Assembly: GCA_965153355.1 (NCBI GenBank)
Contig: OZ231126.1
Coordinates: 80,724,001 to 80,788,000, forward strand
Length of the DNA stretch: 64,000 bases
Reading direction: 5' to 3'
DNA from: Flaccisagitta enflata
Lineage: Eukaryota > Chaetognatha > Sagittoidea > Aphragmophora
The notes below the pieces were generated by a model. That model had not been told where the DNA came from. It saw nothing but the letters and a program-made list of their open reading frames with translations, and did not search any database. A program made the position numbers and the translations under genes. Positions 38,961 to 51,588 of the stretch are shown one piece after another. The stretch's first letter is position 1. Every line of letters begins with the position of its first letter.

Positions 38961-40077
38961 TTCATTGGCAACTTTAATACAAGTCTAAAACAAGTACTGT
39001 AGGATAAGTCGATTAAGCCAAGGAAATTCTAGGAAAACCCAGAGCTAATTTCCATATGAGTGATCCTTCCATATTTAAGGCTTAAAAGGATGCGAAATTT
39101 CTCCCTAATCACCATTAGCTTTGACAAGGCGCGCTCTAATTTCATTTATGCTCACCCAATAACATCAGTTTATGCTTGGCAAAAAAAATACTTGATAAAA
39201 GAAGGGAAATATTAAATATCTCTTAGGCTAATTTGTATGATTGGGTAAAAAGAAATCAAGCTCGTTCTCAGCTTAAACTCAAAAGAAAGCGCAATCATGG
39301 CATTGGTTATTAACATTCTGTTCACTGTAGTTCAAGAGTACCACCAATGGGCAAAGTGCAACTCTAGAAAATCTCCATGTTTAAAGTTTAGGCGTCTTAG
39401 GGTAATGGTTGGTCTGTTAGTCGGCTGTTAGAACTAAGAATAGGCTAGAGCTAATTCTGAATAAGTAGAGATAACTGTAACACGTAATAGCTGCTGATAA
39501 AGGATGAACTAAGTATCTCAAGTTTTGAGTATCAAAAGGCTAGAGTTACAAAGCCCGGTTTCTTACAAATATATAGAATTTATTAAAGGATGAGAAGGAA
39601 GGTTGTTGTCAGTAACGCTAATCTCTGAATCAAGACTGAATAAGTGGAAAAGTTACTTTCTTACGATGCAGTTTTCACACACAAAGAGAATATCAGTATC
39701 CAGTTGAGAACGAAATGGAATTACAGTATCCAATCATAAAACAGAATGCAATAATATTGACCAATAGGCTTTCATACCATTTCACTTTCACCGGAACAAA
39801 TTGTAAATTATAGTATTAAGTTCTCTTTCTCAAGAAATCATTGTTTTGAATTCTGCTTGTAAAAGCAAACCTTCTCTGTCTGGAAATTTATAGGATATTT
39901 GAGGGGATAGAAAAAGATAGACAGAGACAGAAAGATGGAACATAAAAATGGTCAAATTCATGATTCCATTTTTTTAATACTGCCCACATAAAATTACTTT
40001 GAGTTTTCTCCATTTGAAAGTTGTGAATTGTCCAAACTCTAAAAGGATCTTGCTAGAAATTTTTAGTTGGTTGTAGG
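38961..40077. other. Non-coding interval, nothing recognised
   Basis: About 1.1 kb of AT-rich sequence without supported ORFs, repeats or RNA genes. Confidence 0.4.
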
Positions 40078-40332
40078 GGGAAGGGGTCTCCTGTCTAGGA
40101 TGCAGGACCTCCGCCCTGATCCCAGAGCCTGGGAGAATGAGTTTGGGAATTTTGTTGAAGGCAGAAATCATTTCTCATGGTCTGGATCACAATAGGTTTT
40201 GAAATTGTAAAGTTTTTGAAAAGAATTGGCTATGGCTGCTTCAAATTCAATATCAACATAATAGTTGGGAAAGGGATCTCCTGTCTAGGATGCAAGACCT
40301 CCGCCCTGATCCCAGAGCCTGGGAGATGATGG
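40078..40332 (+). repeat. Direct repeat pair of about 62 bp
   Basis: Bases 40078-40137 (tctcctgtctaggatgcagg ... ccctgatcccagagcctggg) recur at about 40268-40327 with one or two changes. The part between is unique and AT-rich. The GC-rich unit has a palindromic cccagagcctggg end. I considered a small RNA gene but recognise none. Confidence 0.6.
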
Positions 40333-40494
40333 GACAACAACATATTTCATAAAGTCAATACAGAAAGCAATCAAATATAAGATTTAAATCAATCAAAAGG
40401 GTTTACACAATGTTAAAATATACGAGCGAAATGAGTGGAATCTTTAGTCCTTCGCCATTGATGTTCTGCTGACCAAATTTTTTGTTTTCCAATG
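40333..40494. other. Short non-coding gap
   Basis: AT-rich, nothing recognised. Confidence 0.3.
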
Positions 40495-41034
40495 TTACAT
40501 GGTCAGCGGAACCCAATGCCCTGCTTGAAGTGATCAAGTGAAGTAGATGTCCTGTAGGACACAGGGGGAATTTCGAGACGTCCTGAGGTATATTAGGTCT
40601 GAGAAGATGGATAGAGGTCATTGAAGGCGGTTTTGAAGTCTGGAGGGCAGAATTAGGTTCTAAAGAGTAAATTTTAGGTTTGAGGGGCAGGCTTGAGGCC
40701 CTGAGGAAAAATTTGAGGCCTAAAATGCTGATGTGAGGCCTGGAGGGTGGATTTGGGGTATGGAGGGCTAATTTGAGGTCTGGAGGGCAGATTTGAGGTC
40801 TGGAGAGCTGATTTAAGGTCTCAAGGGCTAAATTGAGGTCTGAAAGGGCTTTTCAGCCTATTCTGATAGCTCAGAGGGCCAAAATCAGGCCTGAGAGAGC
40901 CAAATTGAGGCCCCCGATGGCTAAGGGGGGGGACGGATGGACGGACGGACGGACGGACGGACGGAAGGACGGACCGACGTCTCGAAATTCCCCTTGTGTC
41001 CTACAGGACATCGGCCCTTTGGGGCCGCTGCCCA
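40495..41034 (+). repeat. R2-family copy with internal gaggtctggagggc repeats
   Basis: It begins acatggtcagcggaacccaa, then gatgtcctgtaggacacagg. About 18 degenerate 19- to 21-bp units (gattgaggtctggagggca) and a ggac tetranucleotide run at 40930-40975 follow. It ends cctacaggacatcggccctt and ggggccgctgccc. The ends are inverted complements of each other in the gtcctgtaggaca part. Confidence 0.82.
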
Positions 41035-41714
41035 AAAAAGGGATTGTGATGTTGGGTGTAGCGTTTAAGAGGAATTTACAATAACTTATAAGGGTTTCTT
41101 AAAAACAGTTCATGAATATGATCGTTGGGCAACTCTGTTTAGAAATATATGTATAAGGACTTTTCTGTAGAATAGGAAATATAATGCACACTACTTTAAT
41201 GAAAGCGATCATGTTTAATCGCGACAGTGCTATTATGTATACAGGCAGCAATGCTACCGTCTGTGAAACAGCATGTCATTATCGTTTTTCATCTCTTGTT
41301 CACTAACCGTTAACCCCCCCCCCCCCCCCCCTCGCCAAGAATATAGAATTATAGATAACCGATATCGAAATACCGATATCAACGAACATTTTTACCGCCG
41401 TCTATGTACCAATAAATGATGATAAAACACGAAGAAATTGAAATCATGGGGGAATAAAAAAAAAACAAAACATTGAAACAAACTCATTATTTGTTTAGTG
41501 AGTATAATGAATGAGACTCCATCTGTCTTTGAAAAAAGGCACATGCTGAACACGTTCCTTAAAGAGTGAGAGGATGTTGACCCCTCAGTTCGTTAGAGCA
41601 TATACCGATAAATAGGAATGTATCTTAAACTTACAAAGTTGGCGTTTATATCATGGATTTTCGGTATGAATTGACGCGCAATCAAATACTGCGCTTAAAC
41701 TTTAAGCTAAAGCC
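41035..41714. other. Non-coding interval with a C homopolymer
   Basis: AT-rich apart from about 18 consecutive C at 41314-41331. No supported gene. Confidence 0.5.
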
Positions 41715-41940
41715 GTACTTCGAACTGTTCTTAGAAGTAAAAAGTTAGAACTGAACTCGGAATATTACTCTGAACTGTGTTAGTAAATGCACTTGAAACT
41801 GTTCTTAGAACGGTACTTTGAACTGCAAAGAGATCTGTTTCAAGAATTGTTCCAAGAACTGGACCGGTGGTTTTAACTGTACTTAGGACTGTTCTTTGAG
41901 CCATACATTGAACTGCACGTTGAAGTGTGCTGTTCATGTT
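41715..41940. repeat. Degenerate gaactgt minisatellite
   Basis: Loose repeats of gaactgttcttagaa and actgtactttgaactg. The long minus-strand Ser/Leu/Val-rich ORF across it comes from the repeat. Confidence 0.6.
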
Positions 41941-42355
41941 CATGAAAATGTACTCGGAACCTCCAGTGGGAAGCGAGTTTTGTTGCCAACAACCTATCAT
42001 CGGGAAATCGTATCGAGGAAAAAAAAAGAATTTAACATGATGCAGAGGCGGAGTTGCAACCATAACTGCCTGTCTCAGAAACCACCTTGCAGATACACAC
42101 CTTGAATAGGATAGAGAGGCAGACAGGGAAAGAGACGGAGAAAGGCAGGGTGAGGAAGATTGAAATGCAGCGTCACAGACAGTAAGAGGAAGAGATACAG
42201 ACAAGGAGAAACCATGATAGACTGAAGGATGTAAAGATTAGTAAGAGAGCGAGAGTGGAAAAGAGAGTGGGACAACTACAGAAAACTGAAACAACTTGTT
42301 AGCGGAGACCTGAAGGATTAGCCGATGAACCGAGAGAGAGCAGAAACCAACAGTT
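41941..42355. other. Non-coding, purine-rich in part
   Basis: A short flank with agagagacagg-type purine-rich sequence at 42105-42290. No gene seen. Confidence 0.4.
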
Positions 42356-42472
<117 letters not shown>

Positions 42473-42687
42473 AGTGGCAGGTCAGGCAAATGGCGATGGT
42501 TGTAATGACAATTACGCGCGCGCGCACACGCTTGGCGTAATTACGTGCTTGGAAAGAGATTGAAGTGGAATGTAGGCTAATGAATAATTGAAGAGGTAAC
42601 TTGAAAGATATCTCGAGTCTTGTCCGGTGGGACCAAAAACAGAACTTGAAATATAAATAAAAACATGACAGAGAAAGAAAAGAAAAT

Positions 42688-42764
<77 letters not shown>

Positions 42765-42797
42765 GATAAGAGAATATATATATATATATATATATAT

Positions 42798-42842
<45 letters not shown>

Positions 42843-42929
42843 ATATAGAAATATAGATATAGATATATATAGATATATAGATATATAGATAGAAGAGATA
42901 GAGGGAACACTGACAACATTGAAACACTG

Positions 42930-43010
<81 letters not shown>

Positions 43011-43020
43011 AGAGAGAGAG
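42688..43020. repeat. Compound (TA)n and (GA)n microsatellites
   Basis: ta runs at 42690-42761, 42775-42838 and 42933-42960, linked by atagat variants, then ga repeats at 42961-43020. The Ile/Tyr and Leu/Ser ORFs on the minus strand are artefacts. Confidence 0.97.
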
Positions 43021-43440
43021 AGGGAAACACATTGACAAATATTGAGTGTAGCACCTCTTTCCATTTTTTCTGCATTTCAACTAACTTTCTGATTCCATTG
43101 CTTTTGGGTTTTTTTTCACCCTCATTCTAGTTGCAGCAGATGTGGTCCCGATTATGAACATACATATGGAAGCTTAATAGCTTGATGTAGATGATATCTT
43201 TTATTCGTCATAAGCGACAGAGCACACGAGAACGTTCTGATAACAACTTAAGAAAAGTGGGGAGAAAATAGAAATGAAAAAAGGATTATAGTCATTCAGA
43301 TCGTAATTGTTCATGCAACTTTTGTACAAGTAGTCCAAAGTGGAATTGCGCTACAATGATAAACAGAATTTTAACATCTTTAAAATTTTGTTTTACTTCC
43401 AAGTGTATGTAGAAGGTAAAAAGCTCTCTCACTGCAGGAG
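43021..43440. other. Non-coding, nothing recognised
   Basis: AT-rich, no ORF or repeat beyond short T tracts. Confidence 0.35.
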
Positions 43441-43575
43441 CGAGAACAAACGAACGAACAAACAAACAAACAAACAAACAAACAAACAAACAAACAAACA
43501 AACAAACAAACAAACAAACAAACAAACAAACAAACAAACAAACCAACAAACCAACAAACCAACAAACCAACAAAT
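43441..43575. repeat. (CAAA)n tetranucleotide microsatellite
   Basis: acaa units, about 26, then five ccaacaaa variants. The KQTN and VCLF ORFs are artefacts. Confidence 0.97.
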
Positions 43576-43736
43576 ACAGAGTGAACACCGCGCCTTTATA
43601 ACTCCCGCAATGCTGACAAATTTGCTGTTGCTATTTCCGATCTATTCACGGATTGTGACTGCCAGGAGAGATGTCAAGTTGCTCCGCGACTGTCAGGGCA
43701 AACCTAGGCCTCACTTGACATAAACACGTCACCTGT

Positions 43737-44457
<721 letters not shown>

Positions 44458-46280
44458 TACAATGGAATCCCACCTTAGTGGCACCTCTATTTAAGGGAAA
44501 TCCGCATTTAAGAGACTCTGTTTTTGGCTTTTAGGTTTTTAGGCTTTTCCAATGTTAAAAAACCTCCATTTAAGGAACCTCTACTTAAGGGATATTTGGA
44601 TTTAAGAGACAAGATTTTGTAAATATCCCTTATATCAGGGGAAATTTCAGGTAATTTTGATGAATTTTGAGAAAAAAAAATTGGATTTTGTAATTTTGAA
44701 GAAAAAATTTGTAAGAAAATATAGCGCTTGAAAAAAAAACTTCTAGTCACGAGAAACAGTTCTGATTTTGCTCTAATTTCAAATTCAACTACCTGTAAGA
44801 AAACATCGGCATTTCCAAACGCTGACCTCAACAGTTCCGGAGGTGGCACCAATGGATAGACCTTTAAGTTCTGCTTTGGATCGCGTCGGAATAATAATAG
44901 ATTAAATCAACCCCGATTTTTAGTATTGAATTTACTGATAGGGTGTTTGATACAATTTTACATTCTTACATTCAGAGTTAGAGTCCTGGGACAAAAAGGT
45001 CAACCTTAGCACAGACAATTACATTTTTTTTAACCTATAGCATTTCATATATATTATGGTCACTTTTTTTTTCATCGATGTCACCCAAATGGTTTGGAAG
45101 ATATCTCACTTTTCCTTCTATATCTACTTCATTACTCGGATGAAGCACCCTGATCAGGATTAAGAAATAGAGTCACTTTTATGCATTGATGCCACAAAAA
45201 TGGAAGTATTCATTAGTCGTTTTCATTGATAAAAATCTATACAAAATATTTTTTGCACTTTTGTATATGCTTTAGTAATAATTGGATGTTCATTTCAGGT
45301 CTTGGATCAGCAAATTGCCCCGATTTATTTTAATCAACTATGAGGTTAAAGTAAGAGCACTTTTGCGCCATTTTCCTGGAAGTCTAAAAACTACCTTTTT
45401 TTGGTCCATTCTGTATTCTGACGCTTATGTTTTATCCTCTATATGAATGTCCAACCCTAGAAATAAATTACTAGAATAATTCAATCTTACTCATATTTTT
45501 ACAAAAAAAAATCAAGTTTTAAGCCATAAATGATTCCATTACCTAAAATCATATAAATGCGGAAAGGGTGGAAGATGAATGTATGGGTGATTTTTATGGT
45601 GCGATTTTCCTTGTCATCATTGCTGTTTCACTATGCTGTATTGAGCTACGCATTAGCATTTCCTCTTACCAAAACAATTTTTCCATGGCGCTAAATTGCA
45701 TGACAGAGCCTGCTGCATGCAGTCGGATCAACCTTTGGTAAAGTAGTGAACTGTCTGCGCATCTGAGTGTCCGTTCGTCCATTTATTTGTTGATTTTAGC
45801 CAGTCTGTCTTTCTTCCCTGATGCGCAATGATACATTGGAAGGGTAAAAAAAGTGTCAGTGGAGATGAGTTTTAAAATGAAGTCGTAGAATAAGTGTTAC
45901 TTTTTTCCCCCCAATTTTTTAATATTAAAGTTTGTAAAACACTAAAACGAATAATGCTAAGACTTACTATCTCCAAAGTTTTATTCAGCGTCCTCACTTT
46001 AGTCAAAATGCCAAAAATCTTTTTTGAGCATGCTGTTTAACCCCCTCTAGAAAATAATAAAATATTTCTTGTGCCATGAATATCCTGCAATGAACTAAAT
46101 TATTCATTGTTGATGAATATACTTAAAGCAAAAGGATGTGGTTACACTATGAATTTGGTAATCTTTAGTAAGTAATATGAAAAACCTTAACAAAACAATG
46201 AATTCAATATAAGGGATTTTGGATTTAAGAGACAAAAATAGTCAGTCCCTAGAAATCCCTTAAACCGAGGTCCCACTGTA
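44458..46280. mobile_element. Degenerate pogo/Tigger-like TIR element, 1.8 kb
   Basis: The left end tacaatggaatcccacctta and the inverted right end tacagtgggacctcggttta share a CAGTGG..CC core followed by a (t)ttaaggga block, as in pogo/Tigger-type elements with TA target sites. Degenerate repeats of that block occur at both ends (44480-44610 and 46205-46270). The interior has no long ORF, so it is either a decayed or a non-autonomous copy. Confidence 0.5.
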
Positions 46281-46529
46281 TGATATTAATTTAATTTGAC
46301 ATTAGTTAAAATGCTTTATTTTAGAAATTACTACAAATTTCACAAATTTTTGCAGTTTTTGGATTTTTAAAACAATATTTAAGCCTTTTTGGTTTATCAG
46401 AAAATGTTTTTTTTTTTTGCAATTATCAATTACTACGCCATTGTTTTACTTCTGTAAAAAAATAAGTATGTAAATATTGTTTTGTAACAAAGGAAAAATA
46501 TTTTTAGCATTAAAAACAGGTTTTATTTT
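46281..46529. other. AT-rich gap
   Basis: No supported feature. Confidence 0.3.
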
Positions 46530-46695
46530 TAGATGTGTCCACGCATCTCTATAAGAGGCTTTGCCCGTCCATCGGTCCGTCGGTCCGTTGGTCGGTTGGT
46601 CGGTCGGTCCGTCACGCTCAAGTTGAAAATAATCGCAAACGATCGCAAAGTCGATTTCATCATTTTATTTTCTGACATTGGGCTGATGCAATGTT

Positions 46696-46756
<61 letters not shown>

Positions 46757-46997
46757 CCATCATTTACAAGCTAACCAGCATGTGGACGCATCGTTGTACC
46801 CCCGGGGTACTTGTTTGACCAAACTAAACATCAAATTTTATATTTACTTCTGTTTTAAATGGAAAAAAAAATAAAATTAACTTATTTTATTCATTTTTTT
46901 TATTTCTATTTTTTTTTAATTGGAGAAATTGTCAACAGGGGATTCTGACCATTACGCGACCGGATTGTTTCACTCGCTTCGATTCCAGTGCTATGTC

Positions 46998-47049
<52 letters not shown>
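46530..47049 (+). repeat. Disrupted R1-like repeat with two (GA)n tracts
   Basis: ttagatgtgtccacgcatct and the ggtccgtcggtccg run at 46531-46615 match the R1 left end. (GA)n tracts lie at 46698-46752 and 46999-47049, with AT-rich sequence between. The Glu/Arg-repeat ORFs are artefacts. Confidence 0.6.
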
Positions 47050-47054
<5 letters not shown>

Positions 47055-47250
47055 TGTTCCTGTTGCATCCAGATTACGCGTCCTCCGCCAATGTACAATA
47101 CTTGTCAAAACTTGGAAATACGGGGGAATACATTACAGGGAGACAAATATACAGTAGATGTCGTCTAGACTTGGAAATACGGGGGAATTCATTACAGGAA
47201 GACAAATAAACTTTAGAGACTGATATTTATAATAAAAATTAATTAAAGGA

Positions 47251-47606
47251 TGCTTTATTGCCCATGGGTATTGGTTGCCATGGAAACACATTTCCATGTA
47301 TTCACGCTAAAGTATCAATATTTTGAGAAATTTTTTCAGGGAACATTGTTTAGAATAAGATTTGCTACAACTTTCCCATAATATGTTCTGAAAGAATATC
47401 ATTAGTTTGGCGGTTGCTAGGAAGCATCACAGCGCTGTCACACATAGTTACGCTCCCTAGCAACGACTAAACTAGCAATATTCTTACAGAACATATTATG
47501 AGAGAGTTTTAACAAATTTTATTTCAAACAATGTTCCCTTGAAATTTTTTAAAAAATATTGATACTTTAGCGTCAATGCATGAAAATGTGTTTCCATGGC
47601 AGTCTA
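47251..47606. mobile_element. Palindromic MITE, copy 1, with X-box-like motifs
   Basis: Arms ggttgccatggaaacacatt and its inverted counterpart flank inner arms with gcggttgctaggaa and ccctagcaacgac. The gttgccatggaaac motif is close to the imperfect palindrome bound by RFX factors (GTTGCCATGGCAAC type). A related copy lies at 48665-49065. Confidence 0.7.
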
Positions 47607-47647
47607 GAGGACATCTACTGTACTTAAGAGACTGATATTTAAAATAT

Positions 47648-48660
47648 ACAGGGTGTTTCACGGGTTTTGAGGTTTAAAGAATCAACATAGCTTTTCTCCT
47701 AGAAAAGTTATTCCAATTCTGAAAAACGGTCTGAATAGATCTTGAAGTGCAGTTTTTTTATGTCACCAATTTTCTATATCTGCGCTTTTAAATATGCCCA
47801 CTATGTAAGTTTGAAGAAAACAACCATATCCAGCATGAATCTTTAATCCGGATAATTATGGCAAAAAAATGGAAACTACTTGTTTGTTAGCGTTTTACAT
47901 CCAAGCAATAAGAAAAACATAGGAAAATCCATGACCATCTTGAAGCTCTGTGAAAGATCTTTCCAATGAGACTTTGCTGGTTGTCATATCTCTATCCATT
48001 TAGAAATGGCAGAAGAATGAAGACAGGTGGTCAAGAATTTGGAAAGTCAGTAACACCTGATTTTCTTGGGCTATCTTTATTGTAACATAGAAATTGAACA
48101 AATTTAGTTGGAAATTTGTTCTTGGCTCCATTTATAGAAAATTTATGGCTCTTTAATTTGCTCATGGATATCAAGTGGCTAAGACAATCCTGAGTTCGTA
48201 ATTGACAAAAACAAAAGAGAACAAGGCCGGATACACGGCTGGCCAAGTCGCGTGCGGGTGGGCAGGGGCAGTGATTTTTTCAATTTGTGATTTTTTCTTT
48301 AATCTTTTATTTCTAGATGAATGAAGCTAAAATGTCCTGCAACATCGCGTTTTGAATGAATTTTTTTTTTGCGGAGCTTTTAAACAGTCATGGATTTTTT
48401 GTAGTTCAGGCCAATAGTTGACCAGAAACTAGTAAAAGAAGTTGTCCATTTTTTTCTTTACCATGGTTAGTTAACTGGATAATGTTGTTTACTTTAAACT
48501 CCCGTAGCTCCCAAGCTAAAAAACGCAAATACAAAAAATTGGTGACATAAAAAAACTGCACTTCAAGATCTATTCTGACCTTTTTTCAGAATTGGAATAG
48601 CTTTTCTAGGAGAAAAGCTATGTCAATTCATTAAACCTCAAAACGCGTGAAACACCCTGT
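47648..48660. mobile_element. TIR element with about 130-bp inverted ends (cagggtgtttcacg)
   Basis: The left 47649-47785 and the right 48535-48659 are inverted complements beginning cagggtgtttcacg. The interior has no transposase ORF and includes a reversed partial R1 copy at 48218-48275. The terminal cagggtg motif is common in several TIR superfamilies, so I do not assign one. Confidence 0.78.
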
Positions 48661-48664
48661 GGAC

Positions 48665-49065
48665 TAATAAAAGGATATTTTATTGCCCGTCGGTGTTGGT
48701 TGCCATGGAAACACATTTTTATGTATTTACGCTAAAGTATCAATATTTTGAGAACTTTTTTTTTGATTTTTGTTCAAAATAAAATTTGCTATAACTTTCC
48801 CACAATATGTTCTGTATAAATATTGCTAGTTTTGCACTTGCTAAGGAGTGTAATTATGTGTGACAGCCTTATGATGCTCTCTAGCAACCGCCAAACTAGC
48901 GATATTCTTACAGAACATTATGGGCAAGTTGTAGCAAATTTTATTTTGAATAATATTCCCTCAAAAAATATCTCAAAATATTGGTATTTTAGTGTAAATA
49001 CATGGAAATGTGTTTCCATGGCAACCAACACTAATAAAGTAATAAAGCATCCTTTTATTAATCTA
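48665..49065. mobile_element. Palindromic MITE, copy 2
   Basis: Same family as 47251-47606: ggttgccatggaaacacatt at 48700 and its complement tgtttccatggcaaccaaca at about 49010-49030, with the inner ttgctaaggagtg and ctctagcaaccgcc blocks. It is about as diverged as an older copy would be. Confidence 0.7.
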
Positions 49066-49165
49066 TATTCCAAATATCAGTCTCTAAAGTATATATATCT
49101 TCTTGTAATGAATTCCCCCATATTTCCAAGTCTCGACGACATCTACTGTAGGAATAAGAACAATA

Positions 49166-49343
49166 ATAGTTAAAAAGGCCAGATACAGGGTCATCTGTTG
49201 CGGACGGGTGGGCAGGGGCGGATATGCGCGTTTTCCCACTTTTTGACTCATGCTTAAGGACGGATGGATGGATGGATGGACGGATGGATGGACCGACGGA
49301 CAGACAAAGCCTTTTATAGAGTTGCATGTCTGCAACTAAAAAC
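49166..49343 (-). repeat. R1 repeat, inverted copy
   Basis: Reads in reverse: aaggccagatacagggtcat, gcggacgggtgggcaggggc, a ggatgga run, then tgcatgtctgcaactaaaaa. The ORFs rich in SVGPSIRPSIHPS come from the ggatgga run. Confidence 0.75.
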
Positions 49344-49396
49344 TAGTCGCTTTAGAGTGGGCAGGGGCTGTAGTGCAAATTGACCGTGGCAGTAGT

Positions 49397-49569
49397 GCGC
49401 TTTTTAGTTGCAGACACGCGACTCTACACCTTGCCGTGTTGGTCGGTTGGTTGGTCGGTTGGTTGGTAGGTCCGTCCGTCTGTCACATTTTTGAATTCTG
49501 AGCGGTTTTCACATTACTGCTCCTGCCCAACCGTCCGCGACTGGATTGCTGTGTATCCGACCTTGTTTT
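49397..49569 (+). repeat. R1 repeat, direct copy
   Basis: ttttagttgcagacacgcga, then a ggtcggttggttggt run, then cccaaccgtccgcgactgga, ending gtgtatccgaccttg. Confidence 0.75.
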
Positions 49570-49626
49570 GGATGGATTTTCCTAACTAGAACCCAGCCTT
49601 CCAGCATGAAATCCTTTTCCTGCCAC

Positions 49627-49834
49627 TTTTTAGTCGCGTGCTACGCGGCTCTACACCCTGCTTTGTCGGTCCGTCCGTCCGTTGGTCCGTCGGTCCGTCC
49701 GTCATACTTTACTTTTTCTGGGTTTTTGTGATTTTTGGCCTCACTGCTCCTGCCCAAATGATGGAGTGACCTCAATTATGGCCCCTGCCCACCCACACGC
49801 GACTGGGGTAGCCGTGTATCCAGCCTTGTTGAAA
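49627..49834 (+). repeat. R1 repeat, full-length direct copy
   Basis: Closest relative of the copy at 10887-11098, with the same blocks in the same order: ttttagtcgcgtgctacgcg, a ggtccgtccg run, tcatactttactttttctgg, cctcactgctcctgcccaaa, cctgcccacccacacgcgac, ending cgtgtatccagccttg. Confidence 0.8.
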
Positions 49835-49880
49835 AAAAACTCCAAACGCATACCTCACAAGTGACTAAAAATTGAGGTGA

Positions 49881-49882
<2 letters not shown>

Positions 49883-49958
<76 letters not shown>

Positions 49959-49961
49959 TCA

Positions 49962-50056
<95 letters not shown>
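49883..50056. repeat. Compound (CT)n-(CA)n microsatellite
   Basis: ct run to about 49953, short transition, then ca run 49970-50056. Confidence 0.98.
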
Positions 50057-50058
<2 letters not shown>

Positions 50059-50164
50059 CCTCTATCTCTCTATCTCTCGTAAAGGCTGTCTCGATGCCGC
50101 AATGACGTCAATATCTCGAATCAAACAAAGATAGAAAAAAAATATGCCTTATCAAATTTAATTG

Positions 50165-50341
50165 CTAGTAGGAGAGGTAGCGCCAGAGAGCATTTTGAGG
50201 CGCCAAAAATGGCGCCAATGTGGCGCCATCTTGGCGAAAGTTATAGGGGCGGCGTTGTTTTAAATGGCACCGCAACGCCGCTATTAATAAACAGCGCCGC
50301 CTATATAAAGTAACGTAGTGTCCCGTGTCCGCGACTAAAAA
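50165..50341. repeat. GC-rich short palindromes next to an R1 end
   Basis: Repeated gcgcc/ggcgc motifs (gaggcgccaaaaatggcgcc, aatggcaccgcaacgccgct) unlike the AT-rich flanks, followed by the R1 terminal cgtgtccgcgactaaaaatg. Probably one short GC-rich mobile element; ends not resolved. Confidence 0.45.
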
Positions 50342-50353
50342 TGAGAAAAAAAT

Positions 50354-50425
<72 letters not shown>

Positions 50426-50460
50426 AAAAGAAAGAAAGAAAAAAAAAGAATAAAAAGTAA
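50342..50460. repeat. (AAAG)n microsatellite
   Basis: About 24 aaag units with a few interruptions at the right end. Confidence 0.96.
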
Positions 50461-50861
50461 CAAGGGTTAAAATAAAGAAAAGAGGGAAAAAATGTCCAAT
50501 TAAGTTCAAAAGAGCTGAGTGCGGTTTAGTAATTTTATATCATTTCACTACAGAAAAATACCCTGGGACAGGAAAATATGTGTCGGAAACTCTTCAGAGA
50601 AAAAGTTTACCTCTCAGGAGGTTCACAAAATATGAACGCCTAGTCCGTACCGCACTGCATGGTCAGAATCCCAGGATGAAAATATCTCAAAGAAAAACAA
50701 ATTTTTTTTGTAAAGGGGTTGTAAAAAGAGTGTAAACAAGAATTTGGTTAAACACTGGTTACTATAATTAGAAATGTTTTTTTTCGTGTTCATAAATGTT
50801 ATTTTTGCTCTGTAAGCAATGTTTATTTAAATATCGATTTTTTTTACAATATTTTAGAATA
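50461..50861. other. AT-rich non-coding flank
   Basis: No supported feature. Confidence 0.35.
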
Positions 50862-50869
50862 CTAATCAA

Positions 50870-51580
50870 CAGGCCCTAATTTAATAATTTTGTTGAGCGT
50901 GCATACCGGCTGGGCACGCTCCTCACAATTTCAGCGTGCCCAACAGAGAATGAGCGTGCCCGGATTTCAACCTCACTTTTGTATTCACACTTGGTAATAT
51001 CATGCAATGATATAAATACACATAACAAAAGCGATTTTGCCAGAAAATGTGCATTCATTCTGCAAAGAATGAATGCAAAACACAGAATTAGTCAGAAATT
51101 GATAATTCTTTTAGTAAAGAAATTTAGAATTCTCCTTTGTGAATGTATGAACAGACAAATCAATTTTTGAATGAATTAATAAATGAATAAAGATTCCAAG
51201 ATCTATGATCCAGTTATTTGATTCAGCCCTTATTTAAAAAAAAAAGTCAACAAAGGATTCTATTCTATTTTTTAAAAAATGAATAAAGAATAAGTGAATG
51301 AGTGAATGCATGAGTGAATAGAAAAATGAATTAATGAATGAATGAATGAATAAATGAATGAATGAATGAATGAATGAAAGTATGGATAGACAAATAAAAG
51401 AGGTAATTGAATCTATGATCGTTCTTTAAGCAATAAAATGAAAAATGTCAATATTTTTGAAATTCAGTTAGCCTGTTGTGAAAAGAGAGTGCCAGCCGGG
51501 CACGCCATCAGCAAAAACAGCGTGCCCGACAGTGAAAAAGAGTGCCTCGGGCACGCGGGCACGCTCTAAATTAGGGCCTG
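50870..51580. mobile_element. Non-autonomous hAT-like element with perfect 8-bp target duplication
   Basis: Terminal inverted repeats caggccctaattta at both ends (right end read in reverse), and ctaatcaa directly outside each end (50862-50869 and 51581-51588). Eight-base duplications with CAGG-type ends are the hallmark of hAT transposons. Subterminal agcgtgccc motifs repeat near both ends in the manner of transposase-binding sites. The 711-bp interior has only an incidental ORF and a TGAA microsatellite (51295-51380), so no transposase is encoded. Confidence 0.88.
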
Positions 51581-51588
51581 CTAATCAA

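Larger units (their letters stand above)
47100..49155. mobile_element. Nested palindromic repeat complex
   Basis: Outer arms 47110-47235 (acttggaaatacgggggaat ... agagactgatattt) and about 49060-49155 are inverted complements. Inside, from left: a self-palindromic unit (about 47251-47606), a 1.0-kb TIR element (47648-48660) and a second copy of the palindromic unit (about 48665-49065). It reads as successive insertions into one inverted-repeat element. No credible ORF. Confidence 0.7.

Noticed and set aside
40078-40137. tRNA or 5S rRNA gene
   Set aside because: No cloverleaf, no B-box GGTTCGAATCC-type sequence, and no match to 5S that I can recognise.
43441-43575. CAAA repeats as telomere-like DNA
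   Set aside because: A plain tetranucleotide microsatellite, interior to the window and unlike known telomere units.
49855-50134. ORFs of Cys/Val, Arg/Glu and Thr/His repeats
   Set aside because: Produced by the CT and CA dinucleotide runs.
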